This document shows positions 8,456-17,619 of a stretch of DNA of 64,000 nt, in pieces. The notes below the pieces were generated by a model that was given only the letters and a program-made list of their open reading frames with translations, was not told the DNA's origin and did no database searches. Origin of the DNA: Mesorhizobium sp. NZP2077 (lineage in GTDB: Bacteria > Pseudomonadota > Alphaproteobacteria > Rhizobiales > Rhizobiaceae); the NCBI RefSeq assembly GCF_013170805.1, contig NZ_CP051293.1:4780001-4844000 (forward strand), given 5' to 3'. Position numbers and translations under genes: made by a program. Numbering within the stretch: position 1 is the first letter of the stretch; each line of letters starts with the position of its first letter.

Positions 8456-9292
8456 ATGAAACCGATCATCCGCACGCTGTCGCTGGGAGAGTTGGCCGAC
8501 CTGATCGACTGGGCGGCTGATGAGGGCTGGAACCCCGGCCTTGAAGACGCGGCGATGTTCCAGGCAGCTGATCCGGAGGGTTTCATCGGTGCCTTTGTCG
8601 GCGACGACATGGTCGCCGCGATCTCGGCGGTGGCCTATGGGCACGATTTTGGTTTCATCGGCCTCTACATCTGCCGTCCGGACATGCGCGGCAAGGGCTA
8701 CGGTAAGGCGGTGTGGACCGCGGGCATGGACAGGCTGGCCGGGCGCACAATCGGCCTGGATGGCGTCGAAGAGCAGCAGGCCAACTACCGGAGCAAGGGG
8801 TTCCAGCCGGTCTACGAGACCATCCGTTATAGCGGACGCCCTGTGGCTCTGCCCTTCGATACAGAGCGGCCTCGTACGGTGAGTGCGCAGCCGGTGCCTG
8901 ACATCACCTGGTATGACGCACTTTGTTTTCCCGCGCCCCGGCATTCTTTCCTGCAGCAATGGCTGCAGCCGCCGCACCGTGCCCTGGCAGCGGCAACAGC
9001 GCAGGGGATGGCTGGCTATGCGGTGGCGCGATCCTGCCGCAGCGGCTTCAAGATCGGCCCGCTCTTTGCCGACGACGCGCAGACCGCACTCGAATTGCTC
9101 GGGGAACTGGCGAGCGCGTGCGAAGGTGGCGACCTGAACGTCGATGTCCCGGCCAACCAGGTGGATTTTATCGCAGCGCTCGAGGCAGCAGGTTTCTCAA
9201 CGACCTTCAGCACCACCCGCATGTACAAAGGCCTGCCCCCGGAGCTCGATGCCAACAGGGTATTCGGCGTGACGACGCTGGAGCTGGGATAG
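8456..9292 (+). CDS. GNAT family N-acetyltransferase with C-terminal GNAT-like domain
   Basis: A 278-residue protein beginning 6 bp after the racemase stop, the last gene of the importer operon. Residues 1-125 form a GNAT domain: the acetyl-CoA loop is YICRPDMRGKGYGKAVWTAGM (about 75-95, R-G-K-G-Y-G). The second half (about 145-278) resembles the Acetyltransf_18-type domain seen after GNAT domains in some two-domain enzymes. A likely role is acetylation of the imported compound or its product, for detoxification or catabolism. The substrate cannot be read from sequence. Confidence 0.8.
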   Translation: MKPIIRTLSLGELADLIDWAADEGWNPGLEDAAMFQAADPEGFIGAFVGDDMVAAISAVAYGHDFGFIGLYICRPDMRGKGYGKAVWTAGMDRLAGRTIGLDGVEEQQANYRSKGFQPVYETIRYSGRPVALPFDTERPRTVSAQPVPDITWYDALCFPAPRHSFLQQWLQPPHRALAAATAQGMAGYAVARSCRSGFKIGPLFADDAQTALELLGELASACEGGDLNVDVPANQVDFIAALEAAGFSTTFSTTRMYKGLPPELDANRVFGVTTLELG

Positions 9293-9320
9293 GCCGCGCG
9301 CCGCTGAACAGCGATTCTTT

Positions 9321-11612
9321 TCAGGCGGCGGAGCGCCGACCCGGCGTGCCCGGTGGCTCGTGGCCAAGCGGCGTCACCAGCGTCAGGTCGGGGTAGCCGC
9401 TCTCGATCAGCTTCACGGCCGCCTGCGTCACCTCGTCGTCCGGCTCGAGCATCGACAAGAACACTTCGGTGGCATCGCCGCCCAGGCGGCTGATGCCTTG
9501 CGCGTCGGCCGGCCCGCATTCGACCACCACCAGATCATAGGCGGTGGTCAGCGACTGCATGATGATCGGCAGCCGGTCGGCGGCGCGCATGGCGCGGACT
9601 GGATCGGCGGTGCCGACGGGAATGACGTGGCAGTCGGAATAAAGATCGGCATGGATCACGTCGCTGAACTGCGCCTGCGAAGCGAGCAGATCGGTGATGC
9701 CCGGGAAAAGCCCGCTGTCCAGCATCGGCCGCGAGGCGGCGCCCGAAGCGGTCAGGTCGAGCAGCAGGACGCGCAGGCCGGCGTCGGACACCTCGCGCGC
9801 CACCAGGATCGCCGATGCGGCTGCCTCGTCGCCTTCGGGCGACACGAATATGGCGCGCGCAGCGCCGCTGGCGATTAGCTTTTCCGCGGCCTTCTCGATA
9901 TCGATCTCGCCGAGCACCGAACGTGGCCGCTGGACCTCGACGACAGGCTCCGGCTCGGCGACCGATTCGGCTTCCGCGACAGGCTCAGCCTTGGCCACAG
10001 CTTCGGCGGCGGCGACAGGCCGCGGCAGCATCTCCGATTCCATGACCGGTTCAGTGACCGCTTCTGGCCAAGGCGCCTCGTCGGCACGATTGACGACTTC
10101 TCTGGCGACAGCCGGTTCAACGCGGACAGATGGCTCCACGGGAGCGGCCGGCTCCTGGCGGGCAGTTGCCGGCATCGCCACTTCGTCGATCGGCGCAAAA
10201 CGGGCGCCGGTGGCCGGGCGCATGGCGCGGCCCGAGAAGAGTTCCTTGAGCAGCGTGGATACCGCGGTCAGCAGAAGCGAAGCCGCCGCAGCTGCGCCAA
10301 CGATCGGCCCGACCTTGGGGAAATACGGCTCTGAGGGAACGGAAGCCGGCGAGGAGACACGCGCGTCGACCGGCACATAGTTGCGGTCCTGACGCGAAGC
10401 TGCCTCACGGTAGTTGGTCAAATAGAGTTCGAGCTGCTGGCGCTTGGCGGCGGCATCGCGCTGCAGCGCGTCGAGACCGACCTGCTCGTTGCCGGCCTGC
10501 GCCGAAGCTGCCTTCAGTTGATTGACGTCGGAGATGAGCTGGCTTTCGCGCGCCTTGGCGGCATCGGCCTGCATCAGCAGGCCCTTCATGACCTTCTGGG
10601 CTTCGCTGCGGATCTGCGCGTCGAGATCGGCCAGCTGTGACTTTGCGGCGCGAACGCGCGGATGATTGTCGAGCATGGTCGTCGACAGATCGGCGATGTT
10701 GGCGCGCAACTCGGCCTGCCGCTCCCGCAAGCGCTGGATCAGGTCGGACGACAGCACCTCCGGCAGTGAGTCGAGCGAGCCGCCATTCTGCAGCGCCTTG
10801 CGCACGCTGTCGGCAGTGCCTTCAGCCGCGGCGCGATTGGCCCGCACCCGCGACAACTCAGTCGAGAGCTCAGCCAGCTGCTGCGTGGCAAGAACCGCAT
10901 TGTTGCCGCCCATCAACAGGTCGGACTGGCCGCGGTAGGCCGCGACCTTGGCCTCGGCATCCCTGACCTGCTTCGACAGGTCGGCAATCTCGGGCGCCAG
11001 AAAGTCCGCGGCGGCGGTGTTCGATTCGCTCTTGGCCGCGCCCTGCCCGGCAATATAGGCGGCGGCGATGGCATCAGGGATGGAGGCCGCGAACTTGGGA
11101 TCCTCTGAAGAGAACTCAATGGCAATGATGCGGGTCTTTTCAACACCAAAGACGTTGAGCTTCTCGCGCATCTTCTTCAGGACACGCTCGTCGAGAGGAA
11201 CATCCGTCGGGTCGTTCTTCAGCCCAAGCAGGACCAGCACGCGGCTCAGGTACGACATGTTGATCGCTTCGTCGAACTCAGGCAGTCGCGACAGGCCGAG
11301 TTTCTCCGCCACCTGCTTCAGGATTTCGTTGGACGAAATGATCTGGACCTGCGTGGCAACGCCTTGCTCGTCGAGGATCGGCTTGTCGCCGTCATTGTTG
11401 CTGCCGGCCGGACGGGTGTAGACGGATTCGCGCGGGGCGATTTCGATCTGCGTCTGGGCCTTGTAATGCTTTGTCGCGAATGATGCGAAGGCAAATGCCA
11501 GGCCCGTCACCACCAGGACGAAGAGCACTATGCGCAGCCAGTTCCTCGCCAGGCTGGCGAAGAGCTGCCTGAGGTCAACGTCGACATCTGCGGCCGCGGA
11601 CTGAACGGACAT
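9321..11612 (-). CDS. Polysaccharide co-polymerase, Wzz/GumC/ExoP-like, with degenerate kinase domain
   Basis: A 763-residue inner-membrane protein that should set chain length and join polymerization to export of an exopolysaccharide. A first membrane segment lies at about 29-50 (IVLFVLVVTGLAFAFASFA), then a Wzz domain with long coiled coils (about 190-400) and a second membrane segment at about 435-460. A linker rich in Pro, Ala, Val and Glu (about 490-585) follows. The C-terminal domain looks like the BY-kinase ATPase of ExoP, but the P-loop is SPEGDEAAAS instead of GxGKT/S, the Walker B is LLLDLTAS, and no C-terminal tyrosine cluster is present, so it is probably not a kinase. Divergent from the export lipoprotein. 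Confidence 0.88.
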   Translation of the reverse strand: MSVQSAAADVDVDLRQLFASLARNWLRIVLFVLVVTGLAFAFASFATKHYKAQTQIEIAPRESVYTRPAGSNNDGDKPILDEQGVATQVQIISSNEILKQVAEKLGLSRLPEFDEAINMSYLSRVLVLLGLKNDPTDVPLDERVLKKMREKLNVFGVEKTRIIAIEFSSEDPKFAASIPDAIAAAYIAGQGAAKSESNTAAADFLAPEIADLSKQVRDAEAKVAAYRGQSDLLMGGNNAVLATQQLAELSTELSRVRANRAAAEGTADSVRKALQNGGSLDSLPEVLSSDLIQRLRERQAELRANIADLSTTMLDNHPRVRAAKSQLADLDAQIRSEAQKVMKGLLMQADAAKARESQLISDVNQLKAASAQAGNEQVGLDALQRDAAAKRQQLELYLTNYREAASRQDRNYVPVDARVSSPASVPSEPYFPKVGPIVGAAAAASLLLTAVSTLLKELFSGRAMRPATGARFAPIDEVAMPATARQEPAAPVEPSVRVEPAVAREVVNRADEAPWPEAVTEPVMESEMLPRPVAAAEAVAKAEPVAEAESVAEPEPVVEVQRPRSVLGEIDIEKAAEKLIASGAARAIFVSPEGDEAAASAILVAREVSDAGLRVLLLDLTASGAASRPMLDSGLFPGITDLLASQAQFSDVIHADLYSDCHVIPVGTADPVRAMRAADRLPIIMQSLTTAYDLVVVECGPADAQGISRLGGDATEVFLSMLEPDDEVTQAAVKLIESGYPDLTLVTPLGHEPPGTPGRRSAA

Positions 11613-11867
11613 GCATCCCTACTCCGAAACTGGGTCAGGATGCACCGTAAACAACTATGGTAACTCAGCCGTTAAGATCGCGGTAATACTCTGTTAGGGA
11701 TTACTGGCGAGCAGCAAGAAAAACGATAAAAATACCAAAACCCCTGCTGCGCGAGCGCTCTCGACCGGCTCCTTTACCGGCCATTAACCCTAACAGGATG
11801 ATAACGGACCCGATCCCAGATGTTTGCTGCGACGCCGCAGCGGCCAGTCGAAGGTACGTATCCGATC

Positions 11868-12431
11868 ATGAAAAGCACTGCTTCCCTGTTGCGCGCTCTG
11901 CTTGCCGTATCGATGCTCGCCGGCTGCTCCAGCTACCGGCCGACGCCGGCGGCCTTCCACGAGGTCCTTGACCAACCCTATCGTCTCGGCGCCGGCGACC
12001 GCATCCGCGTCACCGTGTTCGAGCAGGACGGCCTGACCAACACCTACAGTGTCGACCAGTCCGGCTACCTCTCCTTCCCGCTCGTCGGCGCCATACCGGC
12101 GCGTGGCCACACCGCGCAGCAGATGGAAAAGGAGATCGCCGACAAATTGCGGCAAGGCTATCTGCGCGACCCCGACGTCTCGGTCGAGATCGATCGCTAT
12201 CGGCCGATCTTCGTCATGGGCGAAGTGGGTGCTGCCGGTCAATATTCCTATGTGCCCGGCCTGACCGTGCAGAAGGCCATCGCCATTGCCGGCGGCTTCT
12301 CGCCGCGCGCCAACCAGGAAAGCGTCGACATCACCCGCGACATCAATGGCAAGGTGATGACCGGCCGCGTGGTCACATCCGATCCACTGCTGCCCGGAGA
12401 TACCGTCTACGTCCGCGAACGCCTGTTCTGA
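11868..12431 (+). CDS. Polysaccharide export lipoprotein, Wza/GumB-like
   Basis: A 187-residue outer-membrane export protein. The signal peptide ends in the lipobox LAGC (residues about 16-19), so the mature N-terminal Cys is lipidated. The Poly_export domain follows with YRLGAGDRIRVTVFEQDGLT and DQSGYLSFPLVG, then an SLBB-type part (RYRPIFVMGEVGAAGQYSYVPGLTVQKAIAIAGG). The start at 11868 is preferred because it gives a proper lipoprotein signal. It is short compared with Wza (about 380) but like GumB/rhizobial homologues. It heads a four-gene operon and is divergent from the co-polymerase over a 255-bp control region. Confidence 0.88.
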   Translation: MKSTASLLRALLAVSMLAGCSSYRPTPAAFHEVLDQPYRLGAGDRIRVTVFEQDGLTNTYSVDQSGYLSFPLVGAIPARGHTAQQMEKEIADKLRQGYLRDPDVSVEIDRYRPIFVMGEVGAAGQYSYVPGLTVQKAIAIAGGFSPRANQESVDITRDINGKVMTGRVVTSDPLLPGDTVYVRERLF

Positions 12432-12441
12432 CAGACACCAC

Positions 12442-13572
12442 GTGGCGGACAAGCTCAGGATCGTCCACTGCTTTCGTTCACCCGTCGGAGGAATTTTCCG
12501 GCATGTGCGCGACCTGACGGAAGCACAGGTTGCTGCCGGTCATGTCGTCGGGATCGTCTGCGATTCGACCACCGGCGGCGAATTCGAGGAGCGCCTGTTC
12601 GAGCAGATGAAGGACATGCTGGCGCTCGGCATCCATCGCACGCCAATGCAGCGCCATGTCGGCCCGGGCGATTTCGCCTCGGCCCGGCGCACCTACAGGA
12701 TCATCAAGGAATTGCGGCCGGACGTGTTGCACGGGCACGGCGCCAAGGGTGGCGCCTATGCCCGTCTGTTCGGCTCATTGTTGCGGGTATCAAGGTCTCG
12801 CGTAGCCCGCCTTTATTCGCCGCATGGCGGCTCCCTCCACTATGACGAAACGACAGCCACGGGGAAGCTGTTCTTCGCACTGGAGCGCTCCATGGCACGC
12901 TTCACCGATTGCCTGCTGTTCGTCTCGGACTACGAGCGGCGGACCTATCGCAGGAAGGTCGGCGAGCCGCCGATCCCGAACATTCTGGTCTATAACGGGC
13001 TGCGCGCCGCCGAATTCGAACCGGTGATCATCGCATCCGACGCGGCGGATCTGCTCTATATCGGCATGATGCGGGACCTGAAGGGGCCCGACATCTTCAT
13101 CGATGCCCTGGCAGCCGCCGCTCCCCGGCTCGGCCGGGCACTGAGCGCGGTGATGGTCGGCGACGGCGACGACCTGCCGCGCTACCATGCGCAAGTAGAG
13201 CGCCTGGGACTGCAAGGCCATGTCCGCTTCCTGCCGCCAATGCCGGCCAGGGAGGCCTTCGCGCTGGCCGCGCTGGTGGTCGTTCCATCCCGCGCCGAAG
13301 CCATGCCCTATATCGTGCTGGAGACCCTTGCCGCGGCAAGACCTATGATCGCAACCGCTGTCGGCGGCATACCGGAAATTTTCGGTTCCGGCTCCCCTGC
13401 CCTGATCCGGCCCGATCCGGCCGAACTCGCCGGCAAGATGAGCGAGGCGCTGGCCGATCTCTCGGCCTACAGCAAACTCATGCCCGACGGCACCAGCCTC
13501 AGGGCGCGCTTCGGCGCCGACGTCATGGCCGCCGAAATCGAGAAGGCCTATTTCGCCGCGCTCGACGGGTAA
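12442..13572 (+). CDS. Glycosyltransferase family 4 protein
   Basis: A 376-residue GT-B glycosyltransferase with a GTG start 10 bp after the export gene. The N-terminal half has the glycine-rich acceptor loop RSPVGGIFRHVRDL (about 12-25), also DVLHGHGAKGGAYAR. The C-terminal half has the donor-binding pattern VVVPSRAEAMPYIVLETLAAARPMIATAVGGIPEIF (E-x7-E type, about 285-320). It should transfer a nucleotide-activated sugar onto the lipid-linked intermediate made by the WcaJ-like enzyme encoded next. It is the only dedicated sugar transferase in the cluster besides the initiating enzyme. Confidence 0.88.
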   Translation: MADKLRIVHCFRSPVGGIFRHVRDLTEAQVAAGHVVGIVCDSTTGGEFEERLFEQMKDMLALGIHRTPMQRHVGPGDFASARRTYRIIKELRPDVLHGHGAKGGAYARLFGSLLRVSRSRVARLYSPHGGSLHYDETTATGKLFFALERSMARFTDCLLFVSDYERRTYRRKVGEPPIPNILVYNGLRAAEFEPVIIASDAADLLYIGMMRDLKGPDIFIDALAAAAPRLGRALSAVMVGDGDDLPRYHAQVERLGLQGHVRFLPPMPAREAFALAALVVVPSRAEAMPYIVLETLAAARPMIATAVGGIPEIFGSGSPALIRPDPAELAGKMSEALADLSAYSKLMPDGTSLRARFGADVMAAEIEKAYFAALDG

Positions 13573-13661
13573 CGCCCAGGCCTTTCCAAAGCCATGCGTT
13601 GTTTCAAGGGTTTCTTAGCTATCTTTTGCTATTGACCGAGGGGAAGCTTGCGGAAAGCCCC

Positions 13662-15197
13662 ATGAACGAGATCGACCCAGCGCGCCGCTTTTCACCTGAC
13701 GCGGTGCGTAAATTCGACGGCCCAGCCGAGGGCGATGTGCCCGGCGGCATGAACGACGTTGCCCGGCAGGTCGCGTCGCAATACCGGCGCGATACGATGT
13801 CGCCGATCATGGTCAGCGGCGTCCTGCGCATGGTCGAGTTCGCGATCCTGTTCGTTTCGGGGCTCTGCGTCTATTTCTACTTTGTCGGTTTCTTCAACTA
13901 TCTCGCCTGGCAATATCCGGTGACCATTGCCGCCTCGTCGTTCCTCGCCGTGGTGCTGCTCGATGTCACCGACTGCTACCAGGTCGTTTCCCTGATGCGG
14001 CCGATCGCCAATTTTGGCCGCATCCTGCTGGTCTGGGCCGGCACCTTCGCGCTGATGGCGCTGACGGCCTTCGCCATGAAGATGTCGGAAGACTATTCGC
14101 GGCTTTTGTTCGGCACCTGGTTCGTCGTCGGTTTCGTCCTCCTCTTCGGCCTCAGGCTGGTGATGTCGAGACTGATCCGGCGGTGGGCACGCGATGGCCG
14201 CATGGAGCGGCGCGCCGTCATTGTCGGCGGCGGCAAGGCGGCGGAAGTCCTGATCCGCTCGGTCGAAAAACAGCCCTACAACGACATCCGCATCTGCGGT
14301 ATCTTCGATGACCGCTCAGACAAGCGCTCGCCGCCGATCGTCGCCGGCTATCCCAAGCTCGGCACCATTTCGGAACTGATCGAGTTCGCCCGTATCGCCC
14401 GCATCGACATGCTGATCGTGTCGCTGCCGCTGACCGCCGAAACGCGCGTGCTGCAGCTGTTGAAGAAGCTGTGGGTGCTGCCGGTCGATATCCGGCTTTC
14501 GGCGCATTCCAACGCGCTGCAGTTCCGCCCGCGCGCCTATTCCTTCATCGGCTCGGTGCCGATGCTCGACATCTTCGACAAGCCGATCAACGACTGGGAT
14601 TCGGTGGCCAAGCGCGCCTTCGACATCATTTTCTCGCTGGTCGGCATCATCGTCTTCTCGCCGGTGATGCTGGCGACCGCGATCGCCATCAAGCTCGACA
14701 GCAAGGGACCGGTGCTGTTCAAGCAGAAGCGCCACGGCTTCAACAACGAGATCATCGAGGTCTACAAGTTCCGCTCGATGTACACCGACCGGTCGGATCC
14801 GACCGCCAAGCAGACGGTGACCAAGAACGATCCGCGCGTCACCCGCGTCGGCCGCTTCATCCGCAAGACGTCGATCGACGAACTGCCACAATTCGTCAAT
14901 TCACTGCTGGGCTCGTTGTCGCTGATCGGCCCGCGCCCGCATGCGATCGCCGCGCAGTCGCACAACCTTCTCTACAACGAGGTCGTCGACGGCTATTTCG
15001 CCCGCCACAAGGTCAAGCCCGGCGTCACCGGCTGGGCACAGATCAATGGCTGGCGCGGCGAGATGGACACCAACGAGAAGATCCGCATGCGGACGGAATA
15101 CGACCTCTACTACATCGAGAACTGGTCGTTGCTGTTCGATCTCAGGATCCTGTTCCTGACGCCGATCCGGCTGCTCAACACGGAAAACGCCTATTGA
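13662..15197 (+). CDS. Undecaprenyl-phosphate hexose-1-phosphate transferase (WcaJ/ExoY-like, polyisoprenyl glycosylphosphotransferase)
   Basis: A 511-residue initiating enzyme that loads the first sugar phosphate onto undecaprenyl phosphate. Several membrane segments (about 45-155) precede a CoA-binding-like Rossmann domain (VIVGGGKAAEVLIRSV, about 188-203). The catalytic Bac_transf domain starts after a last membrane segment (about 320-345) with GPVLFKQKRHGFNNEII and YKFRSM, then RVTRVGRFIRKTSIDELPQ, ending GWAQINGWRGE. These are the conserved K/R, E/D and Arg-x-Asp-type motifs of the family. ATG at 13662 is chosen over a TTG at 13599 for its GGAAAG site. Its stop overlaps the TTG start of the next gene. 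Confidence 0.9.
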   Translation: MNEIDPARRFSPDAVRKFDGPAEGDVPGGMNDVARQVASQYRRDTMSPIMVSGVLRMVEFAILFVSGLCVYFYFVGFFNYLAWQYPVTIAASSFLAVVLLDVTDCYQVVSLMRPIANFGRILLVWAGTFALMALTAFAMKMSEDYSRLLFGTWFVVGFVLLFGLRLVMSRLIRRWARDGRMERRAVIVGGGKAAEVLIRSVEKQPYNDIRICGIFDDRSDKRSPPIVAGYPKLGTISELIEFARIARIDMLIVSLPLTAETRVLQLLKKLWVLPVDIRLSAHSNALQFRPRAYSFIGSVPMLDIFDKPINDWDSVAKRAFDIIFSLVGIIVFSPVMLATAIAIKLDSKGPVLFKQKRHGFNNEIIEVYKFRSMYTDRSDPTAKQTVTKNDPRVTRVGRFIRKTSIDELPQFVNSLLGSLSLIGPRPHAIAAQSHNLLYNEVVDGYFARHKVKPGVTGWAQINGWRGEMDTNEKIRMRTEYDLYYIENWSLLFDLRILFLTPIRLLNTENAY

Positions 15198-16453
15198 GCG
15201 CGATTTCCCATGAGCTGCCGGCGAGCGCGGTCAACGCCAAGCTGATCGCGCTGATTTCTTCCGCCGCGGTGGTGGTCGGCATCCTTCTGTCCGGCTTCGT
15301 CATCAGCGAGCCGGCGCCCTACGAAATCTACATGGCCGGGCTGATCGCCATCTGGGCGCTGTTCGGCCTGCGGATTTCGCGTGCAGCCATGCCTTTGCTG
15401 GTGCTGCTGGTGACGATGAACATCGGCGGCATGATTTCGATGACGCAGATGGCCGACCTCGCCTTCACGCCGCTCTATCTCTCCGTATCGCTGTTTCTCG
15501 CTTTCAGCGCGGTGTTCTTCGCCTCCGTGACAGCCACGCAGCCAGGCCTCTACCGGCTGATCTTCAATGCCTATGTCGTCTCGGCGGTGGCGACGTCGCT
15601 GCTCGGCATAGCAGGCTATTTCCATGCCTTCCCCGGCGCCGAAATGTTCACCAAATACGACCGCGCCGCCGGCGCTTTCCAGGATCCGAACGTCTTCGGA
15701 CCGTTCCTGGTGCTGCCCGGCATCTATCTGCTCTACCTGATCCTGACCGGTTCGGTCTCGCGCATGCCGCTGCTGGCAGTGCCGCTGCTGATCATCACAT
15801 TGGGCATCTTCTTCTCCTTCTCGCGCGGCGCCTGGGGCATGTTCGCCGTCTCGGCGGTGCTGCTCACCGGCTGCCTGTTCCTGCAGAGCGCCAGCGGCAA
15901 GTTCCGGCTGCGTGTGGTGATCATGACCATCGCCGCGCTGTCACTGCTGACGATCGCCATCATCGTCATCCTGCAATTGCCCGGGGTGTCGGAGATGTTC
16001 TCCAACCGCGCGCACCTCGAACAGAGCTATGACACCGCCCGCCTCGGCCGCTTCGCCCGCTATGCGATCGGCTTCCAGATGGCGATGGAGCGTCCATTCG
16101 GCATCGGGCCGCTGGTCTTCGGCAAGATGTTCGGCGAGGACACGCACGACATCTGGCTGAAAATGCTGATGGATTATGGCTGGCTCGGCTTCGTGTCGTT
16201 CCTGACGCTCGTCGTCTGGACCATCACAGCCGGTTTTCGCATCCTGCTGCGCGACCGGCCATGGCAGCCCTATCTCCTGTGCGCCTATGTCGCCTTCATC
16301 GGCAACATCGGGCTCGGCACGTTCATCGACATCGACCACTGGCGCCACATGTATCTGCTGCTGGGCCTGATCTGGGGCGCCATCGCGCTGGAATACCGCC
16401 ATCAGCGGCTGTTGCGGCCGGCATTCCCGGGCGTGTCGCCGATCGCGCGATAA
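15194..16453 (+). CDS. O-antigen ligase/polymerase (Wzy-like) family membrane protein
   Basis: A 419-residue protein with about ten hydrophobic segments. The likely start is a TTG at 15194 overlapping the previous stop (TTGA); no in-frame ATG lies near. The large periplasmic loop has the family pattern RAAGAFQDPNVFGPFLVLP, with a second loop RFARYAIGFQMAMERPFGIGP and DTHDIWLKMLMDYGWLG, the signature of Wzy_C/O-antigen ligase proteins. In this operon it most likely polymerizes the exopolysaccharide repeat units in the periplasm. No Wzx flippase gene is found beside it, so the flippase must be elsewhere. Confidence 0.85.
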   Translation: MSAISHELPASAVNAKLIALISSAAVVVGILLSGFVISEPAPYEIYMAGLIAIWALFGLRISRAAMPLLVLLVTMNIGGMISMTQMADLAFTPLYLSVSLFLAFSAVFFASVTATQPGLYRLIFNAYVVSAVATSLLGIAGYFHAFPGAEMFTKYDRAAGAFQDPNVFGPFLVLPGIYLLYLILTGSVSRMPLLAVPLLIITLGIFFSFSRGAWGMFAVSAVLLTGCLFLQSASGKFRLRVVIMTIAALSLLTIAIIVILQLPGVSEMFSNRAHLEQSYDTARLGRFARYAIGFQMAMERPFGIGPLVFGKMFGEDTHDIWLKMLMDYGWLGFVSFLTLVVWTITAGFRILLRDRPWQPYLLCAYVAFIGNIGLGTFIDIDHWRHMYLLLGLIWGAIALEYRHQRLLRPAFPGVSPIAR

Positions 16454-16507
16454 ACGCCGAATTTCGGTTGACCCGAACAGGGTTATCACGATACATCGCG
16501 ACCGGTC

Positions 16508-16584
<77 letters not shown>

Positions 16585-16688
16585 TTTTAAAGCAGGACTT
16601 GCCCCCGAAGTCCCTCAGCCAGATCGGCCGATCCTCGTATCGCTCCTTCCCTTGTCGTGCTGGTTCCAGCTCTAGATCGGACCGGCCC

Positions 16689-17150
16689 CTAACTCTGGCA
16701 CACATCCACCCACTCAGCGCTGATAAGATCGGCCATGCGCTGCGGTGCAATCCGCACCGCTGCGTTGGTGGCTCCAGCAGCCGGTACCACCTCGTCGAAT
16801 TCGCGCAGCGAGACGTCGCAATAGACCGGCAGCGGCGATGGCAGGCCGAAGGGGCAGACACCGCCGACCGGATGGCTGGTGGCGGCGACAACTTCGTCTG
16901 CGTCCAGCATGCGCGGCTTGCCGCCGAACTGGTCCTTGAACTTGCGATTGTCCAGCCTGGCGATGCCGCTGGTCACGACCAGCATGGTGACCTCGCCGAC
17001 GCGCAGGCAGATGGTCTTGGCAATCTGCGCCGGCAGGACGCCATGCGCTTCCGCCGCCAGCGTCACCGTCGCCGAACTTGCTTGCGTGACGATGACCTCG
17101 ATATCGGGCGCATGAGCGGCGAAGAAGGCACGAACAGAGTCCAGGCTCAT
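16689..17150 (-). CDS. YbaK/EbsC-family aminoacyl-tRNA deacylase-like protein
   Basis: A 153-residue protein of the YbaK/ProX superfamily, which hydrolyses mischarged tRNA such as Cys-tRNA(Pro). Visible family features are VTLAAEAHGVLPAQIAKTICLRV with its conserved Lys (KT), the segment SGIARLDNRKFKDQFGGKPRMLDADEV, and the glycine-rich GGVCPFGLP. Start at ATG 17150 (MSLDS) matches homologues; an upstream TTG at 17171 is less likely. The gene lies convergent to, and 104 bp from, the tRNA-Pro gene, an apt neighbourhood, although the link may be chance. The substrate (Cys-, Ala- or Ser-tRNA) is not determined. Confidence 0.85.
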   Translation of the reverse strand: MSLDSVRAFFAAHAPDIEVIVTQASSATVTLAAEAHGVLPAQIAKTICLRVGEVTMLVVTSGIARLDNRKFKDQFGGKPRMLDADEVVAATSHPVGGVCPFGLPSPLPVYCDVSLREFDEVVPAAGATNAAVRIAPQRMADLISAEWVDVCQS

Positions 17151-17285
17151 ATCAGAAAACCCACGTTTCAAAGCCGATGCAGGGCAGGCGCGATTGGCGC
17201 AGATTTGTATGCCGCAGGTATAAACACGCGCGATCTGTAAATCGGCAAGCCCGGGCTGCTTGGGAACGCCGCTGCATCAACAAGA

Positions 17286-17312
17286 AACCCGCCAAGCGGG
17301 CCTTGGCGGGTT
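17286..17312 (-). terminator. Hairpin downstream of the XRE regulator
   Basis: Perfect 11-bp stem AACCCGCCAAG/CTTGGCGGGTT with a 5-base loop. It lies 23 bp after the stop of the XRE gene (minus strand). The T-run is weak on both sides. Confidence 0.7.
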
Positions 17313-17334
17313 CTCTTGCATGCCTGGTACTGGC

Positions 17335-17619
17335 CTATGCCAGGGGTCGGCCTTGTGCGGCCGGCGTCGGCGCGGCGGGAGCGATGAGAGCGTCCTGGGG
17401 CATGCCAAGCGCGGACGCAATACGACGCAGCTTCGACAGATCGGCCGCCCGGCCGTTCTCGATATCCTCAATCTCGCCGACCGAGAGACCACAGGTAAGG
17501 GAAAGCTCTTCGACGCTGTATCCGCGGCTTTCCCGCATTGCTCTGAGGGTGCTGTAATCGTGCCCGATCTCACTGGCTAACGGTTCGTAGAGGGCATGGC
17601 TTCTTGCATTGTTGGGCAT
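17335..17619 (-). CDS. XRE-family (Cro/CI helix-turn-helix) transcriptional regulator
   Basis: A 94-residue DNA-binding protein. The HTH_3 fold covers about residues 22-76: STLRAMRESRGYSVEELSLTCGLSVGEIEDIENGRAADLSKLRRIASALGM. The tail is rich in Ala and Pro. ATG at 17619 has CGGAG upstream at good spacing. It stands alone with its own hairpin, and no partner toxin is adjacent. The target is not known; the small size fits a stand-alone regulator common in rhizobia. Confidence 0.85.
   Translation of the reverse strand: MPNNARSHALYEPLASEIGHDYSTLRAMRESRGYSVEELSLTCGLSVGEIEDIENGRAADLSKLRRIASALGMPQDALIAPAAPTPAAQGRPLA

Noticed and set aside
14471..15193. Upstream extension of the Wzy-like gene
   Set aside because: It overlaps the WcaJ-like gene in another frame; the membrane protein starts at TTG 15194 by overlap with the previous stop.
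16585..16688. tRNA-linked integration site
   Set aside because: No integrase gene and no repeated 3' tRNA end were found nearby.
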